Notes: generated by a model not told the origin, from the letters alone. A stretch of DNA of 64,000 nucleotides from Anastrepha obliqua (GCF_027943255.1 NC_072893.1:123627784-123691783), one strand, 5' to 3'. Counted from the first letter of the stretch, positions 23,371 to 34,221 are shown. A program made the numbers and translations.

Positions 23371-23500
23371 TATTTTTTGTTTGTTTTAGAAACAGGGAAA
23401 GTAGGTAAACCTGGAAAAGTACGAGGACCGCGTGGGATTCAAACCCACAACCACCGGAATGGCAGGCTAATGCACTTACGCTAGATTACCGGGGGCCGGT
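23371..23500 (-). mobile_element. tRNA-derived SINE (family 2), minus orientation
   Basis: On the minus strand an A-box-like TAGCGTAAGTGC (from 23483 leftward) is followed by GTGGGTTTGAATCCCAC. That is a perfect 5-bp T-stem with a B box GGTTTGAATCC at 23435-23445. A/B spacing is tRNA-like. The acceptor ends do not pair, so it is not a functional tRNA. It continues into a non-tRNA body ending in the T/A-rich tail near 23371 and differs from SINE family 1. Confidence 0.65.
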
Positions 23501-24459
23501 AATTATGAAAAATTAAAATTTCAACCATAATGAAGAAGAAATTAAGAGTAAAACTAAAAATTTTATTAAATTAAAATTAAAATTAAAAATAAATTTTAAT
23601 ATAAATGTAAAAGTAAACGAAAATGTAGTCAAATCAATATAAGTTATTATTAAAAATGAAATTGAAACCAAAATTAAAATTTAAAAATAAAATGAAATTA
23701 ATAATATAATTAATAAAATTAGAAAAAAAGTTGAAGATGAAAATTTTAATTAAAATTAAATATGAAAGGAAATTAAAATTAAAAATAAAATTAATAATTA
23801 AATTAATTAAAAATAAATCAAGTAAAGCGCAAAATTTATTTACATCAATTAAAAGTAAAGTTTTATATTAAAATGAGTGAAAAAATAATTAATATGAAAA
23901 TTGTAATTAAAATTAAATATAAAATGAAATTAAAATTAAAATTAAGATTAAGACCAAAATTAATAATTAAAGTTAAATCCAAATTAAGCTGAAAATTTAT
24001 TTAAATTCAATTAAAAGTAAAGTTTTATATTAAAATAAAAGTTAATATTAGAAATAATATAAAATTAAAAATAAAACTTAAAATAAAATTAAAAATAAAT
24101 TAGAAGTTAAAGTGAAATTGAAATGAAAACCAAAATTAAAAATAAAACTAAAATTAAAAGTAAATGAAAAGTGATGAGAAAAATTAGAATAAAGCTTAAA
24201 TTAAAACAATTTTTTCCGAAATATTGTTTTTTAATCCATATATAAATGTAAATAAAATTTAAATGATCTAAATTGAATTTAATTAGAGCTAAAATTAATA
24301 TAAGAAATTGAACTAAATCAAAAATGCAGAAAGGTTAGGTTAGCCTGGTTGGCAACAAGCCACGCATGGACCTTTTGGTCCCTGGCGATACCAGATGGAG
24401 ACCGACCTCTATGAATACTGAAAGTAGACATCATGTAGGATGCCAGCGCTTTTGGCGAA

Positions 24460-25280
24460 TCAAAGCAACGCTGGGAAATCCGCTTTTGAGACGTCCTCCA
24501 GACCCTCAAACAATGGGGCTCCCAGGCATTTTAAACGCGTTTTTGATAATGCCGGACAAACGCATAGAAGGTGTTCTGAAGTTTCCTCAACATCCTCTCT
24601 GCATTTCCTGCATTTGTCTGTGTTAGCAATTGCTATCTTGTACGCATGAGTAGCCAATAGATTATGACCTGTTAGCATACCTATGATAGTTCTGCAGTCC
24701 TTTCGCGAGAGCGTAAGCACGAATTGAGTCAGTTTTTTGTCGTTAGTTCTACACATGACTTTTGTTGTTTTGCATGTGGTTAGATTAGTCCACCTAGCTT
24801 CCACTCGCCTTTTCATGTAGTCGTCCATTTCATTGTATGTATATTGTATTTAGTGGTTTTGGTATGTCGTTCTCTTGTTCAAAAGTAGACTACCAGCGTT
24901 TTTTGCTATCTCATCTACTATTTCGTTCCCTATAATGCCTTTGTTACCAGGCACCCAATAGATATGCAGCCTACTGTTTGCGGCTAGCTTTTCTATGGCC
25001 TCCCTGCTCCGTCGAACATTTTTGGACTTAATACAATATGAGTTTATTGCTTTTATTGCTCCTTGACTGTCCACGTATATATTAATTGTTGAGTTCTTTC
25101 TTGTTCTAATGTAGGCTAGCTCCGCGGCTTTCCCCACAGCAAAAACTTCCGCTTGGAAAATACTGCTGTGGTCTGGCAGCTTGATAGGCTGCCTTATCCC
25201 TAGTTTTGAGCAGTAAATACTCCACTCCATCTGAAGTTTTAGAGCCGTCTGTATAGATGCGAAAAGTTCTATTGCCAGGC
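24460..25280 (-). pseudogene. LOA-like RNase H and zinc-binding C-terminus
   Basis: RIYTDGSKTSDGVEY (first D) is readable near 25225-25270. After a frameshift the frame 24850-25230 carries FQAEV (E), IYVDSQGAIKA (D) and YWVPGNKGIIGNEIVDEIAK (last D). GNKG replaces the usual GHxG, losing the conserved histidine. The frame 24460-24828 continues with LTGHNLLATHAYK and CRKCREDVEETSEHLLCVC, a CX2CX9HX4C motif. Stops between the two parts show it is inactive. Confidence 0.75.
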
Positions 25281-25475
25281 TTCATGCCTTTGTGTCATCC
25301 CTCCTCTTCAATTGTAGTGCAAATCCTTCTCTCCCAACTAAAGTACGGAGTCATGTAGTCTGTGCAACCTGAGCTCCACTGTCCTATTGAGCTGTGACCG
25401 AAGGTTCCGTAGGTGAATACACCAGCAGCCACCAACCTCCTCGCGGATTTCGCTGCCAGGTTTTCCGCCATAAGA

Positions 25476-26200
25476 TCAATATGTAGGTGGCATGCTGAGT
25501 ATCATGTCCAGCGCCGCCGTTGGAGTGGTTTTCATCGCTCCTGTTATGCACAAAACAGCGAGTCGTTGAATCCTTTCCAGTGGCATTAAGTATGCCAGTT
25601 TTCTTGTCGCACTCCACCATACTAAGGTCCCATACAGCAATATCGGTCTAACTACTGCTGTGTAGCACCAATGCATCAGAGAGGGTGATAGACCCCAAGT
25701 AAAGCCCAGTATTTTTTTACATGCGTGCAACGCATTACTGACCTTTTTCACCCTTTCTTCAACATTGTGTTTCCACAGCAATTTACTATCTAGTATTACT
25801 CCGAGGTACCTTGCATGATCTTTGAGAAGTAGTTCGTTGTTACCTAGTTTCGGGAGGTTCCACGCCGGAACTTTGTACTTCCTGGTAAAAAGTACCATGT
25901 CCGTTTTTCCGGCGTTTATCCCTAGCCCTGCGCGGGATGTCCTTTGGTGTACCGTTTTAAGTGTGTTATTCATCACATTACCGATGGTGTCCAGGTACTT
26001 TCCCGTAACTGCTATAGCTATGTCATCGGCATATGCCACTAGTTTTGGTGCCCCTCCGTCAAATTTCTTGAGTAGTTCGTTTGCTACAAGTAACCATAAT
26101 AGCGGCGATAGTACCCTACCTTGCGGAGTGCCTCTGCATGCATATTTGGTGACGCTCGTATCGTTTCCTTCCGCTCTTATCTTCCTGCTAGCTCATAGCT
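25476..26200 (-). pseudogene. LOA-like reverse transcriptase, C-terminal part
   Basis: After the SINE the minus-strand frame resumes with GTPQGRVLSPLLWLL and then AYADDIAIAV, with YADD encoded near 26022-26036. GLGINAGKTDMVLFTRKYKV, ARYLGVILDSKLLWK, RPILLYGTLVWW and ITGAMKTTPTAALDMIL follow. These are the RT palm, the primer-grip region and the thumb. The catalytic aspartates are retained, but the frame is lost near 25476, before RNase H. Confidence 0.8.
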
Positions 26201-26202
26201 GC

Positions 26203-26357
26203 TTATATATATATATAATTGGCGCGTACACCTTTTTTGGATGTTTGGCCGAGCTCCTCCTCCTATTTGTGGTGTGCGCCTTGATGTTGTTTCACAAATG
26301 GAGGAACCTACAGTTTCAAGCCGAATCCGAACGGCAGATATTTTTTATGTGGAGCGA
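26203..26357 (-). mobile_element. SINE (family 1) inserted in the LOA-like element
   Basis: An (AT)n tail at 26203-26217 is followed by AATTGGCGCGTACACC, then TTGGATGTTTGGCCGAGCTC and GTGTGCGCCTTGATGTTG, ending near GGCAGATATTTTTTATG. The tRNA-like head is missing. It lies between two pieces of the reverse transcriptase on the same strand, so it inserted after the retrotransposon did. Confidence 0.75.
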
Positions 26358-26394
26358 TAAATCGCGAGTTGCACATTAAGTGACTCTATGCTAT

Positions 26395-26768
26395 TTAAAA
26401 TAGCATCTTTCGTCACGTTGTTAAATGCCGCTGATATATCTAGAAATACTCCTAGAGCATACTCCTTATATTCTAACGCCTTTTCTATGTTTAGTACAAG
26501 TGAGTGAAGTGCAGTTTCAGTAGATCTGCCTTTAGTGTAAACGTGCTGCGCTTTGAATAATACGTCCGGCGCAATTGTGTCTCTTATGTTTTATGTCTAG
26601 AATCTTCTTTAACGTTTTCAGGAGAAATGAGGTCAGACTAATGGGCCTGTATTCCTTCGAGTAAAGAGGGTTGCTTTTTCCAGCTTTTGGAATAAACACA
26701 ACGCTCTCTTCTCTCCACAATACGTTTTTAACCATGGTACCACAAGATGGCTTACCTTTTGCATGCAG
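26395..26768 (-). pseudogene. LOA-like reverse transcriptase, N-terminal part
   Basis: Translation on the minus strand gives VVFIPKAGKSNPLYSKEYRP and then ISLTSFLLKTLKKILD (RT motifs 1-2). After a frameshift near 26580 it gives IAPDVLFKAQHVYTKGRSTE and a GVFLDISAAFNNVTKDAIL block containing the first catalytic aspartate. The upstream endonuclease and ORF1 are absent. The piece ends where SINE sequence begins. Confidence 0.75.
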
Positions 26769-27095
26769 AAAATTTGATTGAAAAATAAAATTAAAATACA
26801 ATTAAATTTGAAATTAAAATGAAAGTGAAATGAAAACCAAAATTAAAAAGAAAACTAAAATTAAGAGAAAACTTAAAACTGATAAGCAAATAGCTAAAAC
26901 AATTTTTTTCCAAAATTATTTTTTTTTATTCGAAATAAAAATGTAAATAAATGAAAATTTAAATGATCTAAATTGAATTAAATTAAAGCTAAAATTAATT
27001 TAAAAAATTAAACTAAATCAAAAATGCAGAAAAAATTTTATTGAAAATTAAAATTTAATTTAACAGAAAGATTGAAATTAAAACTCATATTAAAG

Positions 27096-27915
27096 TAGGT
27101 CAGGTTAGGTTAGGTAGGCAGTCGCCTTAGAGTGGCCAAACTCACTTAGACCACGTAGGTCCATTCTGGTATCACTGCGTAACACGCGAACCTTACTGTT
27201 AGTCTTGATGGAGCCAGTTTGACTCTCTTTTGAAGCGTAGATTTTATCCTAACACCGGATAGTTCCGTAAGAGAGTCAAAATAATATTTTGCCAACAACC
27301 TTGGCGATGGCGCTTCGGTTTTTGTTTCTAAACGGGCGAATTCAAAAGATATCAATCAAACGTCCAGTTTAGCGGCTAAATACTATCACGAAAGAGCTAC
27401 TCCTAGCTAAGGCTGGACAATTACAAAGGAAGTATTCTACTGTTTCTTCCTCTTCCTCATCTCTACAACTTCTGCAGTATTCATGCGAAAATAGTGCCTA
27501 GCCTAGAAGAGTGCCTAACCAACAGCCAATGACCGGTGACACAAGCCACGGCCAAATTGGCTTGGTTGTAACACAATTATTTTCTTAACTCCATGACCTA
27601 TTGGCCTCCTGGAGAATATTCGTTTTTATACTTAATTTGCAAGTTGCCATAGGGATTCCAATGTTGCCGCTGTTTCTAAGAAGTGGAAGATTAGTACCCT
27701 TTCTGGCCAGCTCATCGGTCCTACAATTTCCTTTAATATCTTTATGTCCAGAAATCCATACAAAACTGACCTTGAAGACAGCGCTAATATCAATTAGAGC
27801 TGCCAAGCATTACTGAGCAACCTTTTGATCTTAGTAAAACTGCCTCCATTGATTTGCTGGCCTCCTGACTGTCCAAGAAGATATTTATCGTAGTTCTTGT
27901 TACGGCGTATGCGTC
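27096..27915 (-). pseudogene. Non-LTR retrotransposon 3' fragment with RNase H remnant
   Basis: On the minus strand, VSFVWISGHKDIKGNCRTDE and LARKGTN (27585-27806) match the end of an RNase H domain, with the last catalytic D in the RTDELA position. QEANRSW and a TGHW string follow, then degenerate sequence, then a short 3' end CTACCTAACCTAACCTGACC near 27096. Many stops are present. It lies within the A-rich array near the LOA-like copy but is a different family, judged by sequence. Confidence 0.65.
27304..27396 (+). repeat. ~93-bp segment repeated at 28173-28265
   Basis: Both copies share GCGATGGCGCTTCGGTTTTT, CTAAACGGGCGRATTCAAAA and CTAAATACTATCA. The copy at 27.3 kb belongs to the 3' part of the RNase H fragment. 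The copy at 28173-28265 is probably a remnant of a second, otherwise lost, element. Both have the same orientation. Confidence 0.75.
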
Positions 27916-28265
27916 ATATTAAAAGTAAAGCTTAAATTAAAATCATTATTAAATTTAAATTCGAAATGAAAATAAAAAGTTAAATTGAATTAAAACTACA
28001 TTTAAAATTAAAATAAAAAACTGTTGCTTTATCTATGCTCCATTCCCATCCGCGTAGTATTCATAAATAACTGATCTAGTGCCAGTCTGATTCAAATATC
28101 CATGAAGTAAAAAAGGGTGAAATTGTGGGAGCCCACCTTTCTATCCATATCGATTTAGATACAAAAATAAAAGCGATGGCGCTTCGGTTTTTGCTTCTAA
28201 ACGGGCGGATTCAAAAGATGTCAATCAAACGGCCAATTTGACGACTAAATACTATCATAGAAAGA

Positions 28266-28770
28266 ATAACAACAGAAAAGTATTTATTTGTGACATTTTT
28301 AGAGGTCTAAGATATCTTCGCTTGCATTGTCCGGTAAAAACTGGCTCGCATATGCGAAGCACCTGTTGCAATTTAGTGTTCTTACAAAAAAACCTTGCGA
28401 ACGAACCACGTAATCAATTGAATAAACTTTTGTCTCTAGGCACATAAACCTACTCATGGCAGCTTAAGTGCAGCCGACAAGTTCACTAGAGAGTGAGCAA
28501 ATAGTTACCTCCGCATGCTTTATTTACTTTCTAATTGAACTGCTAAATAAAGTGAAACCGAACCAAAAATAAAACAAACACTTACCGAGACGAAACCAAG
28601 TGGCAGTAGATGGATGGCTTCCAAGAAAAAGGGGGTATGAAAAATAAAATAAGAAATGAAAATAAAACGCAAGCACTAGGAGCTGCAGTAGCTTGAAGGG
28701 TCGAGACAAATAACGCAGATAAATAAAAATACAGCGTTGTTTCATATTAAGTGAGCCACCCGCCTGCTAA
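28266..28770. other. No recognised feature
   Basis: Frames at 28238-28447 (plus) and 28524-28745 (minus) have no recognisable domain. Confidence 0.4.
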
Positions 28771-29062
28771 GAATGGGTTGTGTAAAAAAAGAAAAGGGTG
28801 AACTAATTTGGCGGACAATTTTTTTTATGAAGTTAACCACGGCGTTTTCAGTCCACTGTTTTTATGGATTATGGTGTACAATACCTCGAATTTTTGCCAG
28901 AAGGTTAGACCGTGAATAGGGACTATTATTTGGGTGTTATGACGTTTACGTGTCGCGATTCACCAAAAGAACGATAAGATTTGTTGGAAAATAACTCGTG
29001 GATTTTGCAACGTCGCACAGTGCCATCATTAGTCGTGAATTTTTGACCAAGAACGAAGCTGC
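28771..29062 (+). pseudogene. DD34D-type mariner transposase fragment
   Basis: One frame reads GVQYLEFLPEG, a stop, TVNRDYYLGVM, and then ENNSWILQRRTVPSLVVNF. This matches the mariner transposase segment between the first and second catalytic aspartates (GVVHxEFLPxGxTVN...NNSWILHHDNAPAHTS). The second catalytic D is replaced: QRRTVPS stands where HHDNAPA is expected. Terminal repeats are not visible and both ends are lost. Confidence 0.65.
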
Positions 29063-29420
29063 GTTTACCGGTCATTGGACGATCGTCGCATATGCAGAAA
29101 AGCTGGGTATAATATTTAGTCTCCCTGTGGGGACCTTTCTGAGAAGCAGACTAGTGAGCACTTTTTCTGTAAATGTCTGGATTTGACAGCGAGACGATTA
29201 AGGTCACTGGGCGCTCCTTTCCTCGACAGCCTGGGACACTGCGCCAACCTGAATCCCATCAACCTTCTCCATTACATCAACAGCTCTGACTGACTGTAGA
29301 TATTTATGTATTGGAGGTTTGGAGGTCTTAGAATGATATAAAATCCGTGCTTCAGTGCTACTCCCACTCCCCAGCCAGATTTCAGCCATTTTACCTACCT
29401 CCCATCCAGCAACCATCGAA
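29063..29420 (+). pseudogene. Non-LTR retrotransposon C-terminal and 3' UTR fragment (copy A)
   Basis: Immediately after the mariner piece, TGHWTIVAYAEKLGI is followed in another frame by SEHFFCKCLDLTARRLRSLG and APFLDSLGHCANLNPINLLH. This is the zinc-knuckle-like tail of an RNase H-bearing non-LTR element. Its 3' part, from about 29150, is repeated with divergence at 31925-32155. The open frame 28998-29186 crosses the mariner/retrotransposon junction by chance. Confidence 0.65.
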
Positions 29421-29759
29421 TTGCATTCGTACTTACAGCGACCGTCGTCTACTGCGTCGAGTTGTGTAGCCACTAAAACAATCCCTCCTCTCCTTCTGGG
29501 GAGTCACCCTACCCGGGACTACTTTCTGTATTACTACGGGGGGGCCCAGAACGGCATCCATAAAGAACCAATTTCATGCTGTAGGCTCGTCTTCTTGTGT
29601 CTCTATCTGTGTGGTTTCGTTTTGTTGCACTGTGTCGATCTTTTTTTCATAGTACGTTCTCGATGTCCTTGTCCTCGTGTTCGAGCATTTTGCTGATTAT
29701 GTTGCTCGACGCGTTGTCGTCAATCTGCTTTCTCAGAGCATGTCTTTACCGCAGGTAAG

Positions 29760-30230
29760 CCAATCATGCATAAGACCACTTAACTACGTTGGGAGTAAAA
29801 GTCGTTTCTTTCTCGTCCTAAACGGCGCCAGTTGGACACACCAAGCAAGCCAAGTTCTTCTTCACCTGATTTTTCCAACACAGAGGAGGCCTTCTTCTTC
29901 CTCTGCCACCACCAGCTGGTATTGCATCGAATACTTTCAAAGCCGGAGCGTTTGTAGCCATTCGGACGACATAACGCAGCGATCCAACGATGGCGCTGGA
30001 TATTTATGCGCTGCGCTTTGTCTGTGTCGTCGTAAGGCTCATACAGCTCATTGTTCCATCGCCTGCGATACTCGCCGTCGCTAACGTGCAAACGTCTCAA
30101 AATATCTTCTGCAAAATCTTTCCCTCAAACACTCCAAGGGACGCCTCATCGAATGTGGTCATGTCTATGCCGTCGTATAGTTGGAGTTGCCAAATTTGTT
30201 TTACAGAAATTGAAAGACCCTAGCAAAACT
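29760..30230 (-). pseudogene. Non-LTR reverse transcriptase C-terminal region, minus strand
   Basis: The minus strand reads MTTFDEASLGVFEGKILQKI and, after a frameshift, RRLHVSDGEYRRRWNNELYE and YDDTDKAQRINIQRHRW. It ends with GLLGVSNWRRLGRERND. This corresponds to the post-palm region of a large RT group whose members read ERKILRxIYGP...GEWRRRxNxELYxLY...RLRWLGHVxRM. The RLRWLGH block is disrupted. Clade assignment (RTE- or CR1-related) is not secure. No YADD or endonuclease part is present. Confidence 0.6.
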
Positions 30231-30930
30231 TATTGAACTTCACAATCGAAGCAAAAAAAAAAAAAAACAAAAACACAAGCAGTTGATGGAAAGGAAGTGC
30301 AAATAATCACTTGTGCTTTGTTGATTTTTTCTATTTTTCATAATAAACAAAAAGAAAAACAAACTCCTCCAACTACAATTCATTTATTCATTTGTAGGTT
30401 ACTTTGTTTACAAACCAATTTTTTCCTATATCGGAACAAGGGGTTGTTGGTGAGCCAGCGCATTGACTCAAGAAATGTACAAAGGTTAATTGGACTTGTG
30501 GTGCGTTGTGCCAGACTTACTCAGGCGTGCCGAGAAGCCAATGAACCACACTTCACGGCGCTCACCAACCCCCAATGCAATGTGTCTCATTCGATTTGAG
30601 TTATTGGTTTGTTTAACGCATTCGTGTTGTTGCTACAATACATAGTAATTATTTAGTTTACTTTCTTTTTTGTTTATGTTGTTTTTTATTGTTGGTATTT
30701 TGCGGCTGCTAACGCTTATAAAAGTTGTTGATTAGTCACAATTCAATGAATTGCTAGCCGTTGGGGTGATAGGGGTTTCAATATTGATGGTTTATACATC
30801 AGGTGTGACATATACTCGTGCATAATGAGCACGAAGCGTAGCAGGATAATGTGAGACAAAGAAGGTGGAACTAAGGCTGGAACAAAGTCTTTAGAAAAAG
30901 TGAAGTTCAAGCGAAAATACGCTTATGCTT
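30231..30930. other. No recognised gene; short inverted repeat
   Basis: GGTTGTTGGTGAGC near 30440 and GCTCACCAACCCCC near 30560 form an inverted repeat about 110 bp apart. The rest is AT-rich without coding signal. Confidence 0.4.
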
Positions 30931-31790
30931 CTTACCGTTTACGCGCTAGCCATTTTGGGCGCGCGTCAAAATGTGGTAAACTTTTTTTAAGCTCCACTTG
31001 AGATGGCTCCACCTCGTCCACTAGACAGCTTCTGCAGAAAGAACTTGAAGCAGTCCTAAGGCAATCAACTAATGCACAATGCCCCGTAGGGATACCAACC
31101 AAATTCGAAAGTTGCGGCTTAGTTAAGCTTAGAAGTTCCCTTGAACGCCTCGGATATCGCGACTTTGGCTCTTTGCGCATTAGCCTAGTGCTCGCTGAGT
31201 TGACGCGAGAGCCATCTTTCTAGGAGCCCATAGGCTCCCAAGGGAACCCCAATATTCCCGTTTTGCGAGAATCTCTCTCTCCAGGCATCCCCTGTCTCGC
31301 CAACTTATCCGCTCACCAGTTTCCCTCTAAGCCGCTGTGACCAGAAGCCCAAATAAGCCTTTTAGCGAAGTAATTGGATGCAATCGAGGGAGAAGTCAGG
31401 CATTTCCTGACTAGGTTCGAACGCACAAACAACGAGCTCTCAAAGCCCTAAGTTGACTGGTTGACTGTCACAGTAGATATTTACGTCCTTTATAGTAATT
31501 ACAGAAGTAATCAACCAATCCACTGCTTCATTCATTGGGGCAACCTCCGCTTGGAAGACACTACTGTGGTCCGGATGCTTGAGCTTGCTAGGGAGCTTCT
31601 CGCAGAATACTCCTCCACTAACTCTTCTCTCCAACTCCGAGCCATCCGTAAACTTGTTTGCCATGGCCTGTCTCCAAATGTTGTACCTCGTCTACGCCTC
31701 TCTTGAGGGAATATGAATGGAAAAAGTACCACTCGGACTCGGCGTGGGTGTACAATGACACAGCACCATGGGGATGAACTCAAGGGTTTT
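30931..31790 (-). pseudogene. Non-LTR retrotransposon RNase H and C-terminal fragment
   Basis: On the minus strand, FTDGSELERR (first D), FQAEV (E) and IYCDSQPV (D) are read in frame 31440-31664. A degenerate ADKLARQGMPG (last D) lies near 31270-31310. PTGHCALVDC and FCRSC then lead to the C-terminus in frame 30932-31180. Stops and frameshifts separate the pieces. No RT is left. Confidence 0.65.
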
Positions 31791-31924
31791 AAGAATACTA
31801 GACATTATTCTCTGAATCTTCTGTCTTGTGCCCTCCGATTGAGCGAACCATCTAAGTAGACGGCTGAAGCTTTCCTCTTCGCGTGCCTGCTAAAATTGCT
31901 TAGGTTGCTTATAGCCCGCAAATG

Positions 31925-32155
31925 TCCTCTCTGTAAATGTCCGGGTCTGGCAGATGAGTAAGGTCACTGAGTGCTTCTGGGCGTTCCAGGCTGGGACAGT
32001 GCGCCAAGCTAAGTCCCATCATTCACCATTACATTAACAGCTCTGGCTGGCTGTAGATATCTGCGTTTGGAGATCTCATAATGATATCGGCCCGTTAGTG
32101 CTACTTGGGGAGTGCCAGACTTCAACCATTTCACCGACCTACCGAACATACCCGG
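31925..32155 (+). repeat. Copy B of the non-LTR 3' end seen at 29150-29420
   Basis: Shared strings with copy A include AAGGTCACTGRGYGCTYCT, CTGGGACAGTGCGCCAA, ATTACATYAACAGCTCTG and CTGTAGATATYTRYGTWTGG. It is a plus-strand 3' fragment of the same family, inserted next to a minus-strand RNase H fragment. Confidence 0.7.
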
Positions 32156-32538
32156 TTTTCTAGTACATTTAGAAATTAAGCATCCTATGCAGTATTTAAG
32201 AGCTAATATGGATGCATTTTTCCAAAGAAATTTAGACAGCCAACTGCAGCTTGAATGTGTCACTTGCTTTCTATCTGTTCCGATTGCTCCTTTTAACGCT
32301 AAACTACAAAAAAAAATGAAATTACTACTACTATTATTAGCTATGTTAATGGTTTTGTTGTAGCTTGTAGTTGTTGCTGCTGTCACCACCATATGCGCTT
32401 CGCTTTGAGCCGTCAATAGCGGCATATTAAATTACTGTCAATAATTCCTATGCCAGTGCGCTACGAAGCTGTGCTACCGGGGCGTATGAGTGTTCAATTA
32501 GTACTGTGAGTAGCACATGCAGGTACACACCCTCACTT

Positions 32539-32694
32539 ACATATACATACATACATACACACACATATGCAGAAACACACCCAAAGCCATATAAACAATG
32601 TAATTAAATACGCGTATGCAGGAGACTATCAGTGGAGCAGTGATTGGTACAGGAAAACTTGCACACATACACACACACACACACACATTCACAC
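32539..32694 (+). repeat. ACAT and CA microsatellites
   Basis: ACAT units lie at about 32539-32568 and CA units at about 32661-32694, separated by non-repetitive sequence. Confidence 0.85.
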
Positions 32695-32699
32695 AGGTC

Positions 32700-33985
32700 A
32701 CTTAACACCGTTGTTTATGGTCGTGTATGTGTTTACATTGCTTATTTTCCTTTTGTAAATTTTATTTTTTATGGAAAATCTCATTTTTTAATATCTTTCC
32801 ACTGCCAATATCAAATCAGCGTAACTCAATATGCCGAGAGTGGTTTGTAAATATAAGAAAAAGAAAACAAAAAAAAACAAGAAATTTTAAATTGAAAAAA
32901 ATATATACTCACACATATAACAAAACACACATAAAACAAAACTGCAAGGCGCGTCAAACAATGCAACGTAGAACGCCAGCCTTCTACCGCTATTTTATTC
33001 AATTATCTTGCGTATGTAATGCATTTCGCGTATGCCAGGATATGCCTGTGAATGCATGCATACACGCAGGCATAACACACCACGGTGCACTGCGAGTGAA
33101 AAGTATTGATTTTCGAATCTTCAGCAGCGCTCCGGGCGATCAGGTTGAATCGAAAAACGCTGCGGGTGCATATGAGCCACGAAGTGAAATGAAGCGTAAA
33201 CAAATTTCGTTGTTGTTATGTGAAAGGTGCGTTCGTTTGTAGCATGGCTGCAGCATGTCTGTACCAGTCCTGAATGTGTAGGAGGTTGCGAGTGTTCCTT
33301 TCATACAAAGTGAACGCAAAGAAAGTCCGGCTTTGTGAAGTATAACTTCAAGTTTAACTATCACTTTCCGTCTAACCGCTGTGCCGTATTTTCATCCGGT
33401 TCTACTTGTACGTGTTTTTACAGGAGGTGTCCACTCTTCACGGCAAAGCAGTACCAGCTAAGCTGCACTGTCCAACCAGCGACTCCATCTCTTCATTTTT
33501 GAAAGCAAAACTCTGTTATATTGCCTTTTAGTCAATATTTGTCATCATAAACTAGTATTTATGGACCTTTTTGGAGTTCTACGTTAAAGTCTACTCATAA
33601 GCAAAGAATTTCCTATGCCAATAAGCTTCCGTTAACTCGCATGACACCATATTTTTCAGAAAGCTTGGCCGCACAGAAAGGTGGTTTTCTAAATTTTAAT
33701 TATTCTCAAAATAAATATTTATTTTAGTTGGGGAATTTGAGCTATACCAATTTTCTCTAAATTCAAATGTAAACATTTTTAAAACGTTAGTTTAAAAATA
33801 ACACACATTGTTTTTGCAGTTAAAATTTTTTCTTTTTGTTAAGTTTTAATTCTTTAAAATTTAAGTTTCGAATTAAATTGTTTGCTAAGTCTGGTAAATT
33901 AGAATTTTTTAATTTCTTGTAAAATTGTTTAAATTTTGACGTGATAACGTCTTATAATTCGATGTAGCCGGCTGCACGCACGAAA
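32700..33985. other. No recognised gene
   Basis: The stretch 32940-33250 is a little GC-richer and contains overlapping frames (32727-33242 plus, 33003-33203 minus), but none shows a domain or convincing codon structure. 33500-33960 is AT-rich and featureless. Confidence 0.4.
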
Positions 33986-33990
33986 AAATG

Positions 33991-34085
33991 CGTCGTTATC
34001 TTGCTCAATCGTCGTTATCTTGCTCATTCGTCGTTATCTTGTTCAATCGTCGTTATCTTGTTCATTCGTCGTTACCTTGCTTGAA
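33991..34085 (+). repeat. Five units of a 19-bp minisatellite
   Basis: Units CGTCGTTATCTTGYTCAWT start at 33991, 34010, 34029, 34048 and 34067. The last unit is diverged. The endings alternate CAAT, CATT, CAAT, CATT. A GC-rich stretch (GAGAGCGCGGAACGAACGAC) follows, then an (AT)n run at 34178-34212. Confidence 0.9.
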
Positions 34086-34221
34086 CTCCAAGCGAGAGCG
34101 CGGAACGAACGACAAAGAGCACAATCGGCCCCCGCGTTCGGCAATGTTCGACATCTGGCCCTATCCTACTTGAGTGAGCATATATATATATATATATGTA
34201 TATGCGCATATATATATAAAT

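Larger units (their letters stand above)
24334..26768 (-). mobile_element. LOA-like non-LTR retrotransposon, 5'-truncated, carrying a SINE
   Basis: On the minus strand the element runs from within the reverse transcriptase (26768) through RNase H and a zinc-knuckle-like C-terminus to a short 3' end AGGCTAACCTAACC at 24334. The RT blocks (PKAGK, YRPISLTSFLLKTL, KGRSTETALHSLV, YADD) and the RNase H plus LTGHN...HLLC C-terminus resemble LOA-clade elements. Frameshifts and stops disable it. SINE 26203-26357 splits the RT. It lies inside the A-rich array, flanked by two copies of a ~220-bp array unit. Confidence 0.75.
20710..28020 (+). repeat. A-rich AAATTA array, interrupted by several transposons
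   Basis: Words such as AAATTAAAATTAAAA make up 20710-20950, 21820-22370, 22575-22940, 23505-24330, 26770-27090 and 27920-28020. Longer echoes exist. A ~55-bp string ending TCAATTAAAAGTAAAGTTTT recurs at about 23819 and 23980. A ~220-bp segment at 24111-24331 recurs at 26823-27032, on the two sides of the LOA-like element. This indicates higher-order units. The array looks like one original tract split by later insertions. Confidence 0.7.

Noticed and set aside
23371..23500. A possible tRNA gene with good A and B boxes
   Set aside because: The acceptor ends do not pair and a non-tRNA body follows, so a SINE head is the better reading.
33991..34085. Short regular repeats that could suggest a CRISPR array
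   Set aside because: Units are directly adjacent with no spacers, and the window is from an animal. It is a minisatellite.
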